A stretch of 64,000 bases of DNA from Nitzschia sp. pyKryTriq1 (taxonomy: Eukaryota > Bacillariophyta > Bacillariophyceae > Bacillariales > Bacillariaceae): assembly GCA_956465555.1 (NCBI GenBank), contig OY101115.1:1240001-1304000 (forward strand). The letters run 5' to 3'. Made by a program: the position numbers and the translations under genes. The notes beneath the pieces are model-generated. The model worked only from the letters and a program-made list of their open reading frames with translations, ran no database searches and had not been told where the DNA came from. The first letter of the stretch is position 1, and every line of letters begins with the position of its first letter. Below, one piece after another: positions 31,805 through 41,712 of the stretch.

Positions 31805-33595
31805 ATGGAGAATGGTGGCATGAGAAACACGCAACCTATCCATCAATCGCAACTCATACTTCGTGAAGTGAAGACAATGAAACAGTCCACTCAGTTTTCT
31901 TCGCTCATACTGATTTTCTTGAATCTTGCTTCCATCCTTCATTCGGTCCCAGCAATGTCGTCTCGTGTCGCTAATAGTCAACCAGCCAAGAGTGTCATTT
32001 TTCATTGGTTCCGTGGAATGGATCTGCGCCTCCACGACAATCCTGCGTTGGATCGATCAGCTGCACTCTGTGCCAAGACTTCCAGCAACGTTGTGCCTGT
32101 CTTCTGCTTTGACCCACGAATCTTTGGAGACGACGCGCGATCCGAATTTGGCTCTCTAAAATGTGGGCCTCGACGGGCAGAGTTTGTCCTGGAGAGTGTT
32201 GCTGATTTACGTCAGTCCTTAGAAAAGAAGGGATGCAAGCTTCTGGTGGCATACGAGCGACCAGAGGACTTTATGCGCAAGATTAAGAAGGAAATGAACG
32301 ACTGCAGTACAAATATTGTCTATCAAGATGAAGTCTGTTCGGAAGAAAAAGCGGTCGAGTTCCAAGTCAAAAAACTCTTCAAGTCGTCTGAAGCGGTCTG
32401 GGGGTCTACGTTGTACGATATCAAAGACCTTCCCTATGCTGAGGGATTGTCAGATCTGCCCGATACGTTCACGCCCTTCCGGAATAAGGTTGAAAAGAAA
32501 TGTAGTATTCACATGACCCTGCCTGTACCGAAGCAGTTACCTTTTCCTTCCATGGACGAGTTTCCTTCGTTGAAGGAATACTCCTCATATATGCCGAGCT
32601 TAGCGGATCTTGGATACACCCAAGAGCAAATTGAATCCGTAAAGACTGTCGATCCCCGTGGTGTCATGAAATTCACCGGTGGAGAAACCGCTGCTCTAGC
32701 ACGCGTACAAGACTACATTTGGGATAAGGATTTGCTTCGAAACTACTTTGACACTCGCAATGGAATGATCGGAGCTGACTATTCCACCAAATTTGCCCCA
32801 TGGCTGGCACATGGAAACCTTTCTCCGCGGCACGTGGCCAGAGAGTGCACAAAATACGAGGAGCAGCGTGTTGCCAACAAATCCACTTACTGGGTTGTAT
32901 TTGAGTTGATCTGGAGAGACTTTTTCAAGTTTTTTGCACTCAAGCACGGAAATTCCATGTTCTTTCCCAGTGGGACGATTGGATCGGATCAGGTATGGAA
33001 GCACTACGACAAGAACCTGCAAGCTTGGATCGAGGGAAAGACTGGTTTTCCTCTTGTAGACGCCAATATGAGAGAGCTTGCGGCATCGGGCTTTATGTCG
33101 AATCGAGGTCGTCAAAACGTCGCATCCTTTTTGGCATTGGAGCTGAACCAGGATTGGCGATACGGCGCTGACTATTTCGAAAGTACCTTACTAGACTATG
33201 ATGTCCATTCCAACTGGGGCAACTGGTGTGCGGCGGCAGGGATGACTGGAGGTCGCCTCAATCGTTTCAACATCGTGAAACAAAGCAAGGATTACGACCA
33301 ACATGGAGACTACGTTCGGCACTGGCTACCAGAGCTGAAGGATGTACCCACGCAATTTATCCATGAGCCATGGAAAATGAACCAGTTTCAGCAAGCGGAA
33401 GCCAATTGTAGACTGGGTGTTGACTATCCCAACCCTATCGCGAAGCCATTCTATCCGAATGCAACGAGTGGAAGCCGTTCGAAAGGAGACGGACGTGCTG
33501 AACGAGGAGGCTATAAGAACGACAACAAAAATCCAGGTAGAGGCCAGAGAAAAGACATGAAGAGCTTGAAGCAAGGGTCTTATAACATGCAATAG
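31805..33595 (+). CDS. CRY-DASH: DASH-type cryptochrome/photolyase
   Basis: 596 residues from 31805. An alternative ATG at 31877 (MKQSTQF) would start directly at a hydrophobic leader (SSLILIFLNLASILHSV). The photolyase alpha/beta domain begins with VIFHWFRGMDLRLHDNPAL. The FAD domain contains TGGETAALARVQDYIW, KFAPWLAHGNLSPRHV, YWVVFELIWRDFFKFF, then GFMSNRGRQNVASFL and DYDVHSNWGNWC, all hallmarks of CRY-DASH. The C-terminal extension (about 550-596) is Arg/Gly/Lys-rich (GRAERGG, NPGRGQRK). CRY-DASH proteins bind FAD and a pterin and repair CPDs in single-stranded DNA or act as blue-light sensors. The leader hints at organellar entry. Confidence 0.96.
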   Translation: MENGGMRNTQPIHQSQLILREVKTMKQSTQFSSLILIFLNLASILHSVPAMSSRVANSQPAKSVIFHWFRGMDLRLHDNPALDRSAALCAKTSSNVVPVFCFDPRIFGDDARSEFGSLKCGPRRAEFVLESVADLRQSLEKKGCKLLVAYERPEDFMRKIKKEMNDCSTNIVYQDEVCSEEKAVEFQVKKLFKSSEAVWGSTLYDIKDLPYAEGLSDLPDTFTPFRNKVEKKCSIHMTLPVPKQLPFPSMDEFPSLKEYSSYMPSLADLGYTQEQIESVKTVDPRGVMKFTGGETAALARVQDYIWDKDLLRNYFDTRNGMIGADYSTKFAPWLAHGNLSPRHVARECTKYEEQRVANKSTYWVVFELIWRDFFKFFALKHGNSMFFPSGTIGSDQVWKHYDKNLQAWIEGKTGFPLVDANMRELAASGFMSNRGRQNVASFLALELNQDWRYGADYFESTLLDYDVHSNWGNWCAAAGMTGGRLNRFNIVKQSKDYDQHGDYVRHWLPELKDVPTQFIHEPWKMNQFQQAEANCRLGVDYPNPIAKPFYPNATSGSRSKGDGRAERGGYKNDNKNPGRGQRKDMKSLKQGSYNMQ

Positions 33596-34367
33596 AGACT
33601 GGTGGCCTATGCTGGACACTTGAAAACATGGCTCAACAACCGGCCAATCTGGACCCCGTTTACTAAGAACAAAACACATATTATTCTTTCTCGCCATCCT
33701 TTCACAAGCCTACTATTAAATAAGCATTCTACAGTAGTACTACTGTCCACTGCCTTGGCGAGATTGGGTAGAGTAGACGACGACGACGACGACTCCTCAA
33801 GTCTCGACTACAGACAGTCCCGCCACCGCGCCACTCGGCGGGGGGTAAAAAATGGCACTGGGATAGGAAGAGAAGTCGTCAGTCAGTCGTCAGTCAGTCG
33901 TCATCGTCCCGCCGTCGTGCGTCTGTCTCTCTGGCTGTGGGCGGGCGAATTATTGAACGAACGTCCGCGCGGGTTTTGAAGCGAAAGCGCGCGCAAGCCA
34001 AAAAGTCATCTCCGCGGTCATTGTGTGAACAGGCAGAATGCCCGCCGTTCAATCAATCCACAGTACAAAGACTACGGGGATCTCCGTTACCGGTTTTGTG
34101 CCTCGAGCGTATTACTTGTACTGCACGAGTACTCGTTTCATCGATATCATCGTCACATAAAAAAATTGCTGAGCCAACCGAAAGACAACAACCTTTTGAG
34201 GGCCGGAAATGAACTAGAACAAGCCGTTGTTTCTTCAAGGTCGGCTAGTTATTTTGTAGGAAGAGGAGTGCACCGTATTTTTGCTGAGACCGTTTGGTGG
34301 TGACTTCTCTGAAACGCATCAACGACCGCTCACATTTTCCCGAACAGAAAATCCTTCCCGTTGTTAG
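33596..34367. other. Intergenic, 772 bp
   Basis: A GAC microsatellite at about 33778-33794 and a GTCAGTCA-type run at about 33885-33903. No gene was recognised. Confidence 0.45.
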
Positions 34368-36941
34368 ATGATCAGAGAGGACATCGGGGACATAGAGAGC
34401 GAAAAACCGGAGAAATCAGAAGTATCTAGTACCCGTTCGACAGAGAATTTCAAAGTACAGGGAAATCTCTCGAGTCCTGGGTTTGACGTTCACTGGGACG
34501 GAGTTGATACCAGCGTAAGCGAAGATTGGCACATTGAGAAAACAGCTGAAACTTTTGAGAGCCCCGGAATCTGGGATCCTAACGCGTTCGAGCAACAAGC
34601 ACCTAGCAGTTGGAAACAGGCAAAAGAGCCAAAGCGGATCCAGGATATCTCTTCACCCTTACTCGTCGAGCCAGAACCTGACAAGTTGAGGTCAAACTCT
34701 GACGAGGAGGAGTGGCCGTTCAAAAGTCCCTGTAAAATGGAAGAGAAGAAAAAGAAGAAGAGGATGACTCCAAAGAAAGACAGTGGTGCGTCTTCAGATA
34801 TTGAATCTGAGGATGAGAATCCCCTTATGACGGCCAACGGTGACAAGGGAGATGTCGTGCCCAAGACCATCAGTCGCACGGTTTCTGATGACCCGGATGA
34901 GGATGAAGACATCGACGATGATCCCGATGATGAATCTCAGAGCGAGTCAAAGAAGAAGGAGAAACATAGAAGTAACTCGCAAGGCTCTAAGTCCTCGAAA
35001 GAGTCAAGCCGTCGCAGCAGTAAAAAGAAAGATCAGGAACCATCTCTTCCTCGAAGAGGGCGGGGCCGTCCTGATGCAGACGACGAAGACGATGAGAGTC
35101 CCTCCAAGCCCGCTAGAGCGCGGCGCGGCTCTACAAGAGACTCCGAGGGTGGCGAGGACCTTGAAGTTGATTCAGCGGGCCGACCTAAGAAACCGAAACG
35201 AAAAGGTACCAAGAGTGAAGTTGTTGGAGACGGAGATGGAGACGAGGACGAGGACCTTCCATCAGGTTCATTCCACAAATTGGCAAAGGATGCCGATAAG
35301 AAACGATCCACCAGTAAGTCACGCAAGTCGTCCAAAGCCCCAGGTTCCGCCAGCAGTGGACGAAGGCGCCGTGTCAAAGACAAATCAATGGACGCATCAA
35401 GCCATTCCGCTGAAGACGATAGCGTCGATGAATTTGGAGAAGAAGAGCATGAAATCCAGCTCAAAGATGACGAAGGAACTCCGGGTGGAGGGCGCCCGGG
35501 GTGGCGCGAACGACGAGAAAAGAACCTCACGGCTCCAGGATCAGGAGGCAGAAGACCCCCATCCTCGAGGAGGGCGCAGATGCGGCGTGCCTCGTCAGAA
35601 CGATCGTCTGAGCGCTGGAACCGAGCTGTGGAAGGTGTAGACGACGAAGAGGATGAGGAAGATCCTAATAAGGACATGTCTCGATCCGCCCATCAAGTCA
35701 AACGGTACAACAGTGGAGGTATGACCCGAATGAGTGCCGGCCTGGGCACTGCATCTTACCATGGTATGGAAGGAGGAGGAGCTGGGCGGCATCGAACTCC
35801 TAATCGGCGACCACCCAGAAAAGCGATGCAAACCCCAAACTCTGACAACTCGGGTGAATCTTTCGGAGGAGATGACTATGAGTACGAGATGAATCTTAGC
35901 GGTCGTTCGGCCAGAACTTTGGAAAGTATCGATGATCTTGAAGATTTCGAACATATTGACTTCCAGACTCCTGGTATGGTGAACTATGATGATGAAGTAA
36001 TTGAATTGATGAAGAAGGCGAACCCGGAATACACTGCTCATCTGGAGCGCCGTGTCAACCGTAAACGTGATGCCGTCAACTATGATCAAAATATGCCCAT
36101 GATGACTCGCCAAGCTTTGATGACACGTACTGCGAGCACTCAAGTGCAGAGGCAATTCGTTGATCAAAGTGGTATCGATAGACGAAGACTTATGGTCAGA
36201 AGCATGTCTAACTCCTCCATGGGAGGCGCTTCGGCTGACGAGCTATCAATGTCTCAGCACCGGCAGCAGTTTGCGCGACCGGCGCCCAGCAGGCGGCCGC
36301 CTCCCCGCACACGTTCTTCTGGAATGGCCGCACTCTCGAGAAGCGAGCACCCACAACCCTCTCAAGATCCCAGGCGGGGGGTGTATCGTACTAAATCAGG
36401 CGCCTCCACGAGCACGTTTCGACAGAACCAGAAACCCAACCGCGTCTTGTCGGTACCCCGTCGGCCAGATGGAGTGGAAGTAACCAGTCGCAAAGGTCCT
36501 CCTGAGGACCGAAAAGGAAATATTGCGCGTGCACAGTCAATGCATGCCGCAGTTGGACGTAGAGTTAGTCCAAAGAAACCTGAGCGCCGTGTACCAAAGA
36601 CAATTGATAAACCGGCCAGGGAGCTACCTCGTGAAAAAGAGGATGAGAAGGATGACAACTCCTCGGTTAGCGAAGACAGCGATGTAGAAAGCGAAGACGA
36701 AATGGTAACAAAGTCTCCCCCGAAGCCGAGAAGAAAGATCCCAATCAAGAAAGTCACTCCCACGGTGCCAAGGAAAAAGACCGACAAGCGCGACTTTACG
36801 GTCAAGAGGAATCGTGCTAAGCTGCATTCAATGATTTACGAGTCCAAGATGTTAGTTGATATGGATGAGTTGTTGAAGCAAGTGCAGCAAGGAGAGGTAC
36901 AGAGATCGCCCATTAAGACGTTGCTGATGCCATCGCCTTAG
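34368..36941 (+). CDS. Large disordered Ser/Arg/acid-rich protein
   Basis: An intact 857-residue ORF dominated by charged low-complexity sequence. The first half alternates acidic tracts (DPDEDEDIDDDPDDES) and basic Ser-Lys/Ser-Arg blocks. The second half has several RTKSG/RTRSSG-type segments (PPPRTRSSGM, VYRTKSGAST), which are possible basophilic kinase sites. A conserved-looking C-terminus (KRNRAKLHSMIYESKMLVDMDELLKQV) may be helical. No known domain, TM or signal. It is the first of four serine-rich disordered proteins clustered to 45 kb. Strong composition could reflect a nuclear or cytoskeletal scaffold, but that is a guess. Confidence 0.8.
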   Translation: MIREDIGDIESEKPEKSEVSSTRSTENFKVQGNLSSPGFDVHWDGVDTSVSEDWHIEKTAETFESPGIWDPNAFEQQAPSSWKQAKEPKRIQDISSPLLVEPEPDKLRSNSDEEEWPFKSPCKMEEKKKKKRMTPKKDSGASSDIESEDENPLMTANGDKGDVVPKTISRTVSDDPDEDEDIDDDPDDESQSESKKKEKHRSNSQGSKSSKESSRRSSKKKDQEPSLPRRGRGRPDADDEDDESPSKPARARRGSTRDSEGGEDLEVDSAGRPKKPKRKGTKSEVVGDGDGDEDEDLPSGSFHKLAKDADKKRSTSKSRKSSKAPGSASSGRRRRVKDKSMDASSHSAEDDSVDEFGEEEHEIQLKDDEGTPGGGRPGWRERREKNLTAPGSGGRRPPSSRRAQMRRASSERSSERWNRAVEGVDDEEDEEDPNKDMSRSAHQVKRYNSGGMTRMSAGLGTASYHGMEGGGAGRHRTPNRRPPRKAMQTPNSDNSGESFGGDDYEYEMNLSGRSARTLESIDDLEDFEHIDFQTPGMVNYDDEVIELMKKANPEYTAHLERRVNRKRDAVNYDQNMPMMTRQALMTRTASTQVQRQFVDQSGIDRRRLMVRSMSNSSMGGASADELSMSQHRQQFARPAPSRRPPPRTRSSGMAALSRSEHPQPSQDPRRGVYRTKSGASTSTFRQNQKPNRVLSVPRRPDGVEVTSRKGPPEDRKGNIARAQSMHAAVGRRVSPKKPERRVPKTIDKPARELPREKEDEKDDNSSVSEDSDVESEDEMVTKSPPKPRRKIPIKKVTPTVPRKKTDKRDFTVKRNRAKLHSMIYESKMLVDMDELLKQVQQGEVQRSPIKTLLMPSP

Positions 36942-37956
36942 TAAATAGGAAGTAAGAAAGATAAACCAAATAATAAGAGCCATTGCCAAAAATATAAGAT
37001 GTCATTGTGCCTTGGATCTAGACTATAGATGGGGGTTAACGTCCTACTATATGACCTTGTAGTACTGCACTCTACTTGTGTAGGTCTTCTAATTTCGACA
37101 CTGCTACGTACCGCAGATGTACTCCATCGCCCAAGACCAGGGAAACAAACCAAAAAATTTAGTTTCACAGCGTCGACTAATCCGATTACTAGATCAATCA
37201 CGAAGAAGGAATCACAACCATAAGACGCGCGAGCTAGCTTCCCAGCGACAAGAAGAGAACTTACTTATTGCTTCTTTTCGCAGACCCTCGAAATATATGC
37301 CCTGAAAGGGGAACGATGACTTTTCAAGAACGGTTCATAAGCACGTAAAAAGGGAGCTGCTAAACACAGTACGTACAGTACGTACCGGTGCGTAGTAGTT
37401 GCGTTGTTGCAGCCGCCGCGAATCATCATCACGCGGACGACAAAGCGATGTTGTGCTCGCTCTATCTGGTGTGTTTACTCGTGAAACATGTCGGCGGATG
37501 TTAGTTGGCGGCAGAAGTGGTAAGAGTTTGCAGTACTCAGTACTGTAGTCTACCGGTATGTTTGAGTGCGAGATCGAATACTGGTACCTGGTGCCAGTAC
37601 TGTACCGGTAGTATTCTACCTGGTAGACGACTCAATAAAAGATGGTGATTATTCTTGAAGAAGGCCCAACGCCTTGATATATATTTCCGCAACAGAAACA
37701 ACAGGATCAACTGGCAAGAGACGAGAAGGTCGACAGCAAGAAGTCACTCGGCTCCAACTTCATTACAAATATCCTTGCTTTCCTCAATACTACAAGTACT
37801 CGTACATGGTCTGCGTTCTGGCTCACTTGTTAAAAGGAGCCTTTTTTTACCTGACCGAAGTCGATACAATTATTAATTATTTTTCTCCACGATATTGGTG
37901 CGCTCAGAACAAGCCTCATTGACAAATAATCACAACCAGCACACAGCAATTATATT
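36942..37956. other. Intergenic, 1 kb
   Basis: TACCGGTA near 37552 and 37604, with a GTAC-rich patch at 37368-37390. No gene was recognised. The promoter of the next gene lies here. Confidence 0.45.
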
Positions 37957-40002
37957 ATGTCAGATGCCGCCACTCGACAGCGGCGGACAGTTCCGCTGAC
38001 AGCGAGCTCACATCACAAGAATAGGCTGTTTATCGATGAGGGGGGGCATTCGATACCGACAGAGGAAAACAGTATAGGGTCTTCGTCTCTGTCTGCTAAG
38101 CAAAAGTCTGAAGTCTCAGTCTCCTCAAGGCGGTTAGAACCGATACGACAATCCTTTCTGAACAACACAAGTGGCCATTCCAAACAAAAACCTCCCGTCG
38201 CCTCTGCACCGAGAAGTAGGAGGGACCCTATATCCACGAGCGAGCTCAAGCGTTCCATGTTGGCGAAGCAACGAAACGGCGACCGTCGATCGGGTGTAGA
38301 AGACCCGAGAACGCCGTCTGGACACGCAAAGTTATTTTCTATTGGCAAAGATCAAATTCCACTTACCATGCTACCTCCTTTACAAAGACATCACAGCACG
38401 GGATCCCCTAGCTCACACAATCATCAAAGTGACAAGTCGGATATGTCAGGGCTGGAAGAATCATTAAGAGAAAGTGGTCTCAACAAGAAGCCTTCTTTCA
38501 CCAAAAAGTTGCGGACTGGTAGCTTAACCAAGGCAACATTTGCCGTCAGAACAACTTTTGAAGTGGACGCTCCGCGAGGTGAAGGACCGAGCCGCCGCAG
38601 CAGCCGGGGGTCTCGCGGTACAAGAACCTCGTCGCCCAGTGGTCGGTCCGTTGATTCAGAGCCCGTGAATAGATTGAGTCAGCACCTATCAGAAGAGCAA
38701 GACGCCTGGGCGGGGATCGATGCCCTTCTGGAAACGCAAAGCATGAACGACAGCTTTTGTTTTTCCACGTCGGATATTTTGCCCAAGGCTGTCGTGCGAG
38801 CGATGAGAAGAGAGCCAAAAGAAGGACTTGTTGATCTCGACGAAGAAACCGTTTGGGGTGACGAAGCAACTGATGCCGGTGAATCGCGACAAAGTAAACG
38901 ATCTGTCGAATCAATATCGAAAGCTTCCAAGAGTTCTTCTTCGTCGGATTCGAGTCGCCCCAAGGGACAAAGCACAACTAGGAAATCCAAGACAGGGCCA
39001 GAGGGCCACAGCTCTTCTTTTAAAAAAAATCAGGAATCCTGGAGTTCAAAGGAAGAAAGAGACAAGGTGCGACAAGATGCTGGACTTTTTGACATGTTTC
39101 AATGGAGTGCCAAGGATAATGTAGACGAACAACGAACAAGAAAGGGGAAGCTAAATAACCAGGCACGAAAAATCAAGCTACTTGCCCCTCTTGCTGAGAG
39201 CCAACAGGATTCAGACTCAGCATCTTTGCCGAGTTTGGCCACATGCCGAGCCGACGATTTCTCGGTATACTCTAATGCACAGAGCTTGGACTGGGATACG
39301 TATCATTCGGGAGACCTTGGTTCTGTGGTGACCGAAAACAGTAGGGACGAATTTGGCGGCGAATCTGTGCATGGAAACAGCTTTCACGGCGAGGGCGCAG
39401 CGAGCCTGCACGGAAACAGCTTTCATGGTGACGGAGTACCGCCGACAATTCCAGAAAGTAGTTCTGTATCGGGATCTCGTAGCGGTGGCCTAAGCACCAA
39501 GTCGCGAAACAATTTTGCTGGGGACGGACTAGTATTGGACAAGGGGGTCGACGAGTACATCCGTAAAATTCAGCGGAATCTCCCAACGATTACCGAAGAT
39601 GAAAATAGCCCGGTTAAGAAGGGCAAGAAGAAGCACGTGGGATTTGCCTTCGAGGAGGAGGAATCGTCGAGCCCTAGTCCTATCAGTGTTGTACCCGAGG
39701 AGACGGCATTTGACACGTTGCCTAGTCTTCTCTCGGGTCGTCAGTTTGACCCCGATCCGAAAGCTCCCAGCAAGAAAGGTCGCAAAGAAGAGAAAAAGGA
39801 ACCACCAAATAAACCGTCTCTCACGTTTTTGATGAGCTCAATAAAGAGGATTACCACGAAAGCCATGGCTCAAAAGAAACTTGGCGACGAAGAAAAGTAT
39901 TTTCCGGACGAAATGCGGGCTGGGGATGCGTCCAAGAAAGACAACGACAATAGATGTCTTTTGAACCAAGGTGACGACGGCGTGAATTGGGATGCCGACT
40001 GA
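37957..40002 (+). CDS. Disordered serine-rich protein with LPSL motif and HGNSFHG repeats
   Basis: An intact 681-residue ORF, mostly low complexity. Recognisable parts are a central segment (about 280-320, ALLETQSMNDSFCFSTSDIL) and the motif SLPSLATCRADDFSVYSN (about 426-443). A direct repeat HGNSFHGEG/HGNSFHGDG starts near residues 475 and 488. The C-terminal block is basic with predicted helix (FLMSSIKRITTKAMAQKKL). The LPSL-CR-DDFS motif recurs in the next gene. No TM, signal or known domain. Function unknown. Confidence 0.8.
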   Translation: MSDAATRQRRTVPLTASSHHKNRLFIDEGGHSIPTEENSIGSSSLSAKQKSEVSVSSRRLEPIRQSFLNNTSGHSKQKPPVASAPRSRRDPISTSELKRSMLAKQRNGDRRSGVEDPRTPSGHAKLFSIGKDQIPLTMLPPLQRHHSTGSPSSHNHQSDKSDMSGLEESLRESGLNKKPSFTKKLRTGSLTKATFAVRTTFEVDAPRGEGPSRRSSRGSRGTRTSSPSGRSVDSEPVNRLSQHLSEEQDAWAGIDALLETQSMNDSFCFSTSDILPKAVVRAMRREPKEGLVDLDEETVWGDEATDAGESRQSKRSVESISKASKSSSSSDSSRPKGQSTTRKSKTGPEGHSSSFKKNQESWSSKEERDKVRQDAGLFDMFQWSAKDNVDEQRTRKGKLNNQARKIKLLAPLAESQQDSDSASLPSLATCRADDFSVYSNAQSLDWDTYHSGDLGSVVTENSRDEFGGESVHGNSFHGEGAASLHGNSFHGDGVPPTIPESSSVSGSRSGGLSTKSRNNFAGDGLVLDKGVDEYIRKIQRNLPTITEDENSPVKKGKKKHVGFAFEEEESSSPSPISVVPEETAFDTLPSLLSGRQFDPDPKAPSKKGRKEEKKEPPNKPSLTFLMSSIKRITTKAMAQKKLGDEEKYFPDEMRAGDASKKDNDNRCLLNQGDDGVNWDAD

Positions 40003-41712
40003 TTAGGCGGGCGCTGCTTCTGTTTGAAGGCCATGAAACCTTGACAGTATTATTTGTACGTTTTCTTTGGTTATCCAGCCGCGCGGCTTTGCTGCTTTTA
40101 CTGGTGCAGTCTGCTAGCTACTTGCTTTACGATATAGCTACAAAGCAGCTTAGTACCGTTACTGTCAAACTAAACCTTCGTCCAAGAATAAAACCTCTCT
40201 ACAAAATTTCTTTTATCATCTGATCTTCTCTACGAGTGCGGTATGGAGAATGGAGAATACTTCGTACACATGTACTGCTACTGCCGGTAGTAGTGGAGGT
40301 TTTCAGTTTGTAGAGGCTGCTTGGCGGGAAGAACATCGTATCTAAAAATACGAGTAGACTGACGACGACGACGACGACTCCTCACTCTACTCGGAGTAGA
40401 GGGTAGAGAGCCCTACTATACTCTACTACCGGTAGTAGAGAGCGACTCTCTACTCTCTACTGCTAGAGTAGAGCTCTCTCTCTCTCTAGCTACTAGTAGA
40501 GTAGTAGACTCTACTAAAACTACTGTACTGGTACAGTACAAATACCAGGTACTGTACTGCTCTACCTCTCTCTCTACTCTAGTAGTAGCTAGAGAGAGAG
40601 TAGAGAGAGAGAGAAGAGTCGTAGAGTACGTTGCACTCGTACCCTACTACTAGTAGATTCTGCCTACCGCGGTACGCTAAGCACTACCGGTACACGTATC
40701 TCGTAGTCTACCATCGGCCCTCCAGCGCGGGGTACTGTACGAGGTATGCATACGAGTACAACAGCACAGTGCAGTCTACCTGTGGCACTGTACCAGGTAC
40801 TGTAGTAATAGTCTACCGCACAGTACCCCGTCTACATCTGTCTACTCTGCTGGCTGCCGCGTGTGTAGTGTCTGGGTAGACACGAATCATGATAATATGG
40901 CACACAGTAGACTACAGTACGCGCCTACGACGCCATTACCTGGTACAGTGGGTACAGTACATACCGGTACCTGGTACGTACGCCGTACGCTCTCGCTGTG
41001 GGCTACCGCTGTCCCTGGTATTGCTGCAGACCTCTTCTACCGGTATTACCGGTAGCTACTACTTATACTGCTTGTGTGCATAGCGGGCTTAGATACTTTT
41101 TGCGCGAACCCGCCAGGCATCAAGCACGGGACACGGATGATTTTATCAACGACATAATTATTGCAACGATTAGTAGACGCGGAATGACGGAAATAATGAC
41201 CGATCCAATACCGAATAAAGGGGTGTCTGGCTAATAAGGCGCTTTGTTGAAGTGCCCCTGTGTAATGGCGTGTTTATTTGACTGCTATCTCGCTGGAGGC
41301 CATCCACCATACATACCTGTACAGTACAGTACTCAGTACCGTACTGGTACCGTACCGGTACGGTACACACCGGTACCAGGTAGCATGGCTGCACCGACCG
41401 ACCGAGCGAGCAGAGAAAACGCGAGGTGCGAGAGAACTAACAGAGGGCTTTGCTTTCAGCTTCCAGGCGGGGGGCGGGGCTTTCATCGTCTGTCGGTAAG
41501 AAGAACCTTAGTAGTCTAGTTTAGGCAGCTAAAACTACTGGAACCGGTACCTGGTCCGGGCACTTGTTGTAGACTCTCGGGTAGAGTCCCTCTAGAGAGT
41601 AGAGAGGACTGCAAGCCTTGAAGTACAAGAACGCAACAACAAAATAACAACCAAGCACGCCCTTCCATTTTGTTATTATTTCGCCTATCAACGTTAAAAG
41701 GCGAAACACATC
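40003..41712. other. Intergenic, 1.7 kb of CTCTAC/GTAC-rich sequence
   Basis: No gene was recognised. It contains the hairpin-like region at 40383-40640, at least six TACCGGTA palindromes (near 40430, 40684, 40962, 41037, 41045, 41354) and dense GTAC words between 40660 and 41060. Confidence 0.5.
40383..40640. repeat. Imperfect inverted repeat of CTCTACTAG units
   Basis: The left half (CT-rich, around 40440-40510) and the right half (GA-rich, around 40560-40625) are largely reverse complements. They flank a GTAC-rich centre near 40525-40558. A GAC triplet run sits just before it (40362-40378). It could form a long hairpin. Confidence 0.6.

Noticed and set aside
35033-35677. A 214-codon minus-strand ORF, Ser-rich
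   Set aside because: It arises from the antisense of the acidic/Ser-rich coding sequence of the 34368 gene.
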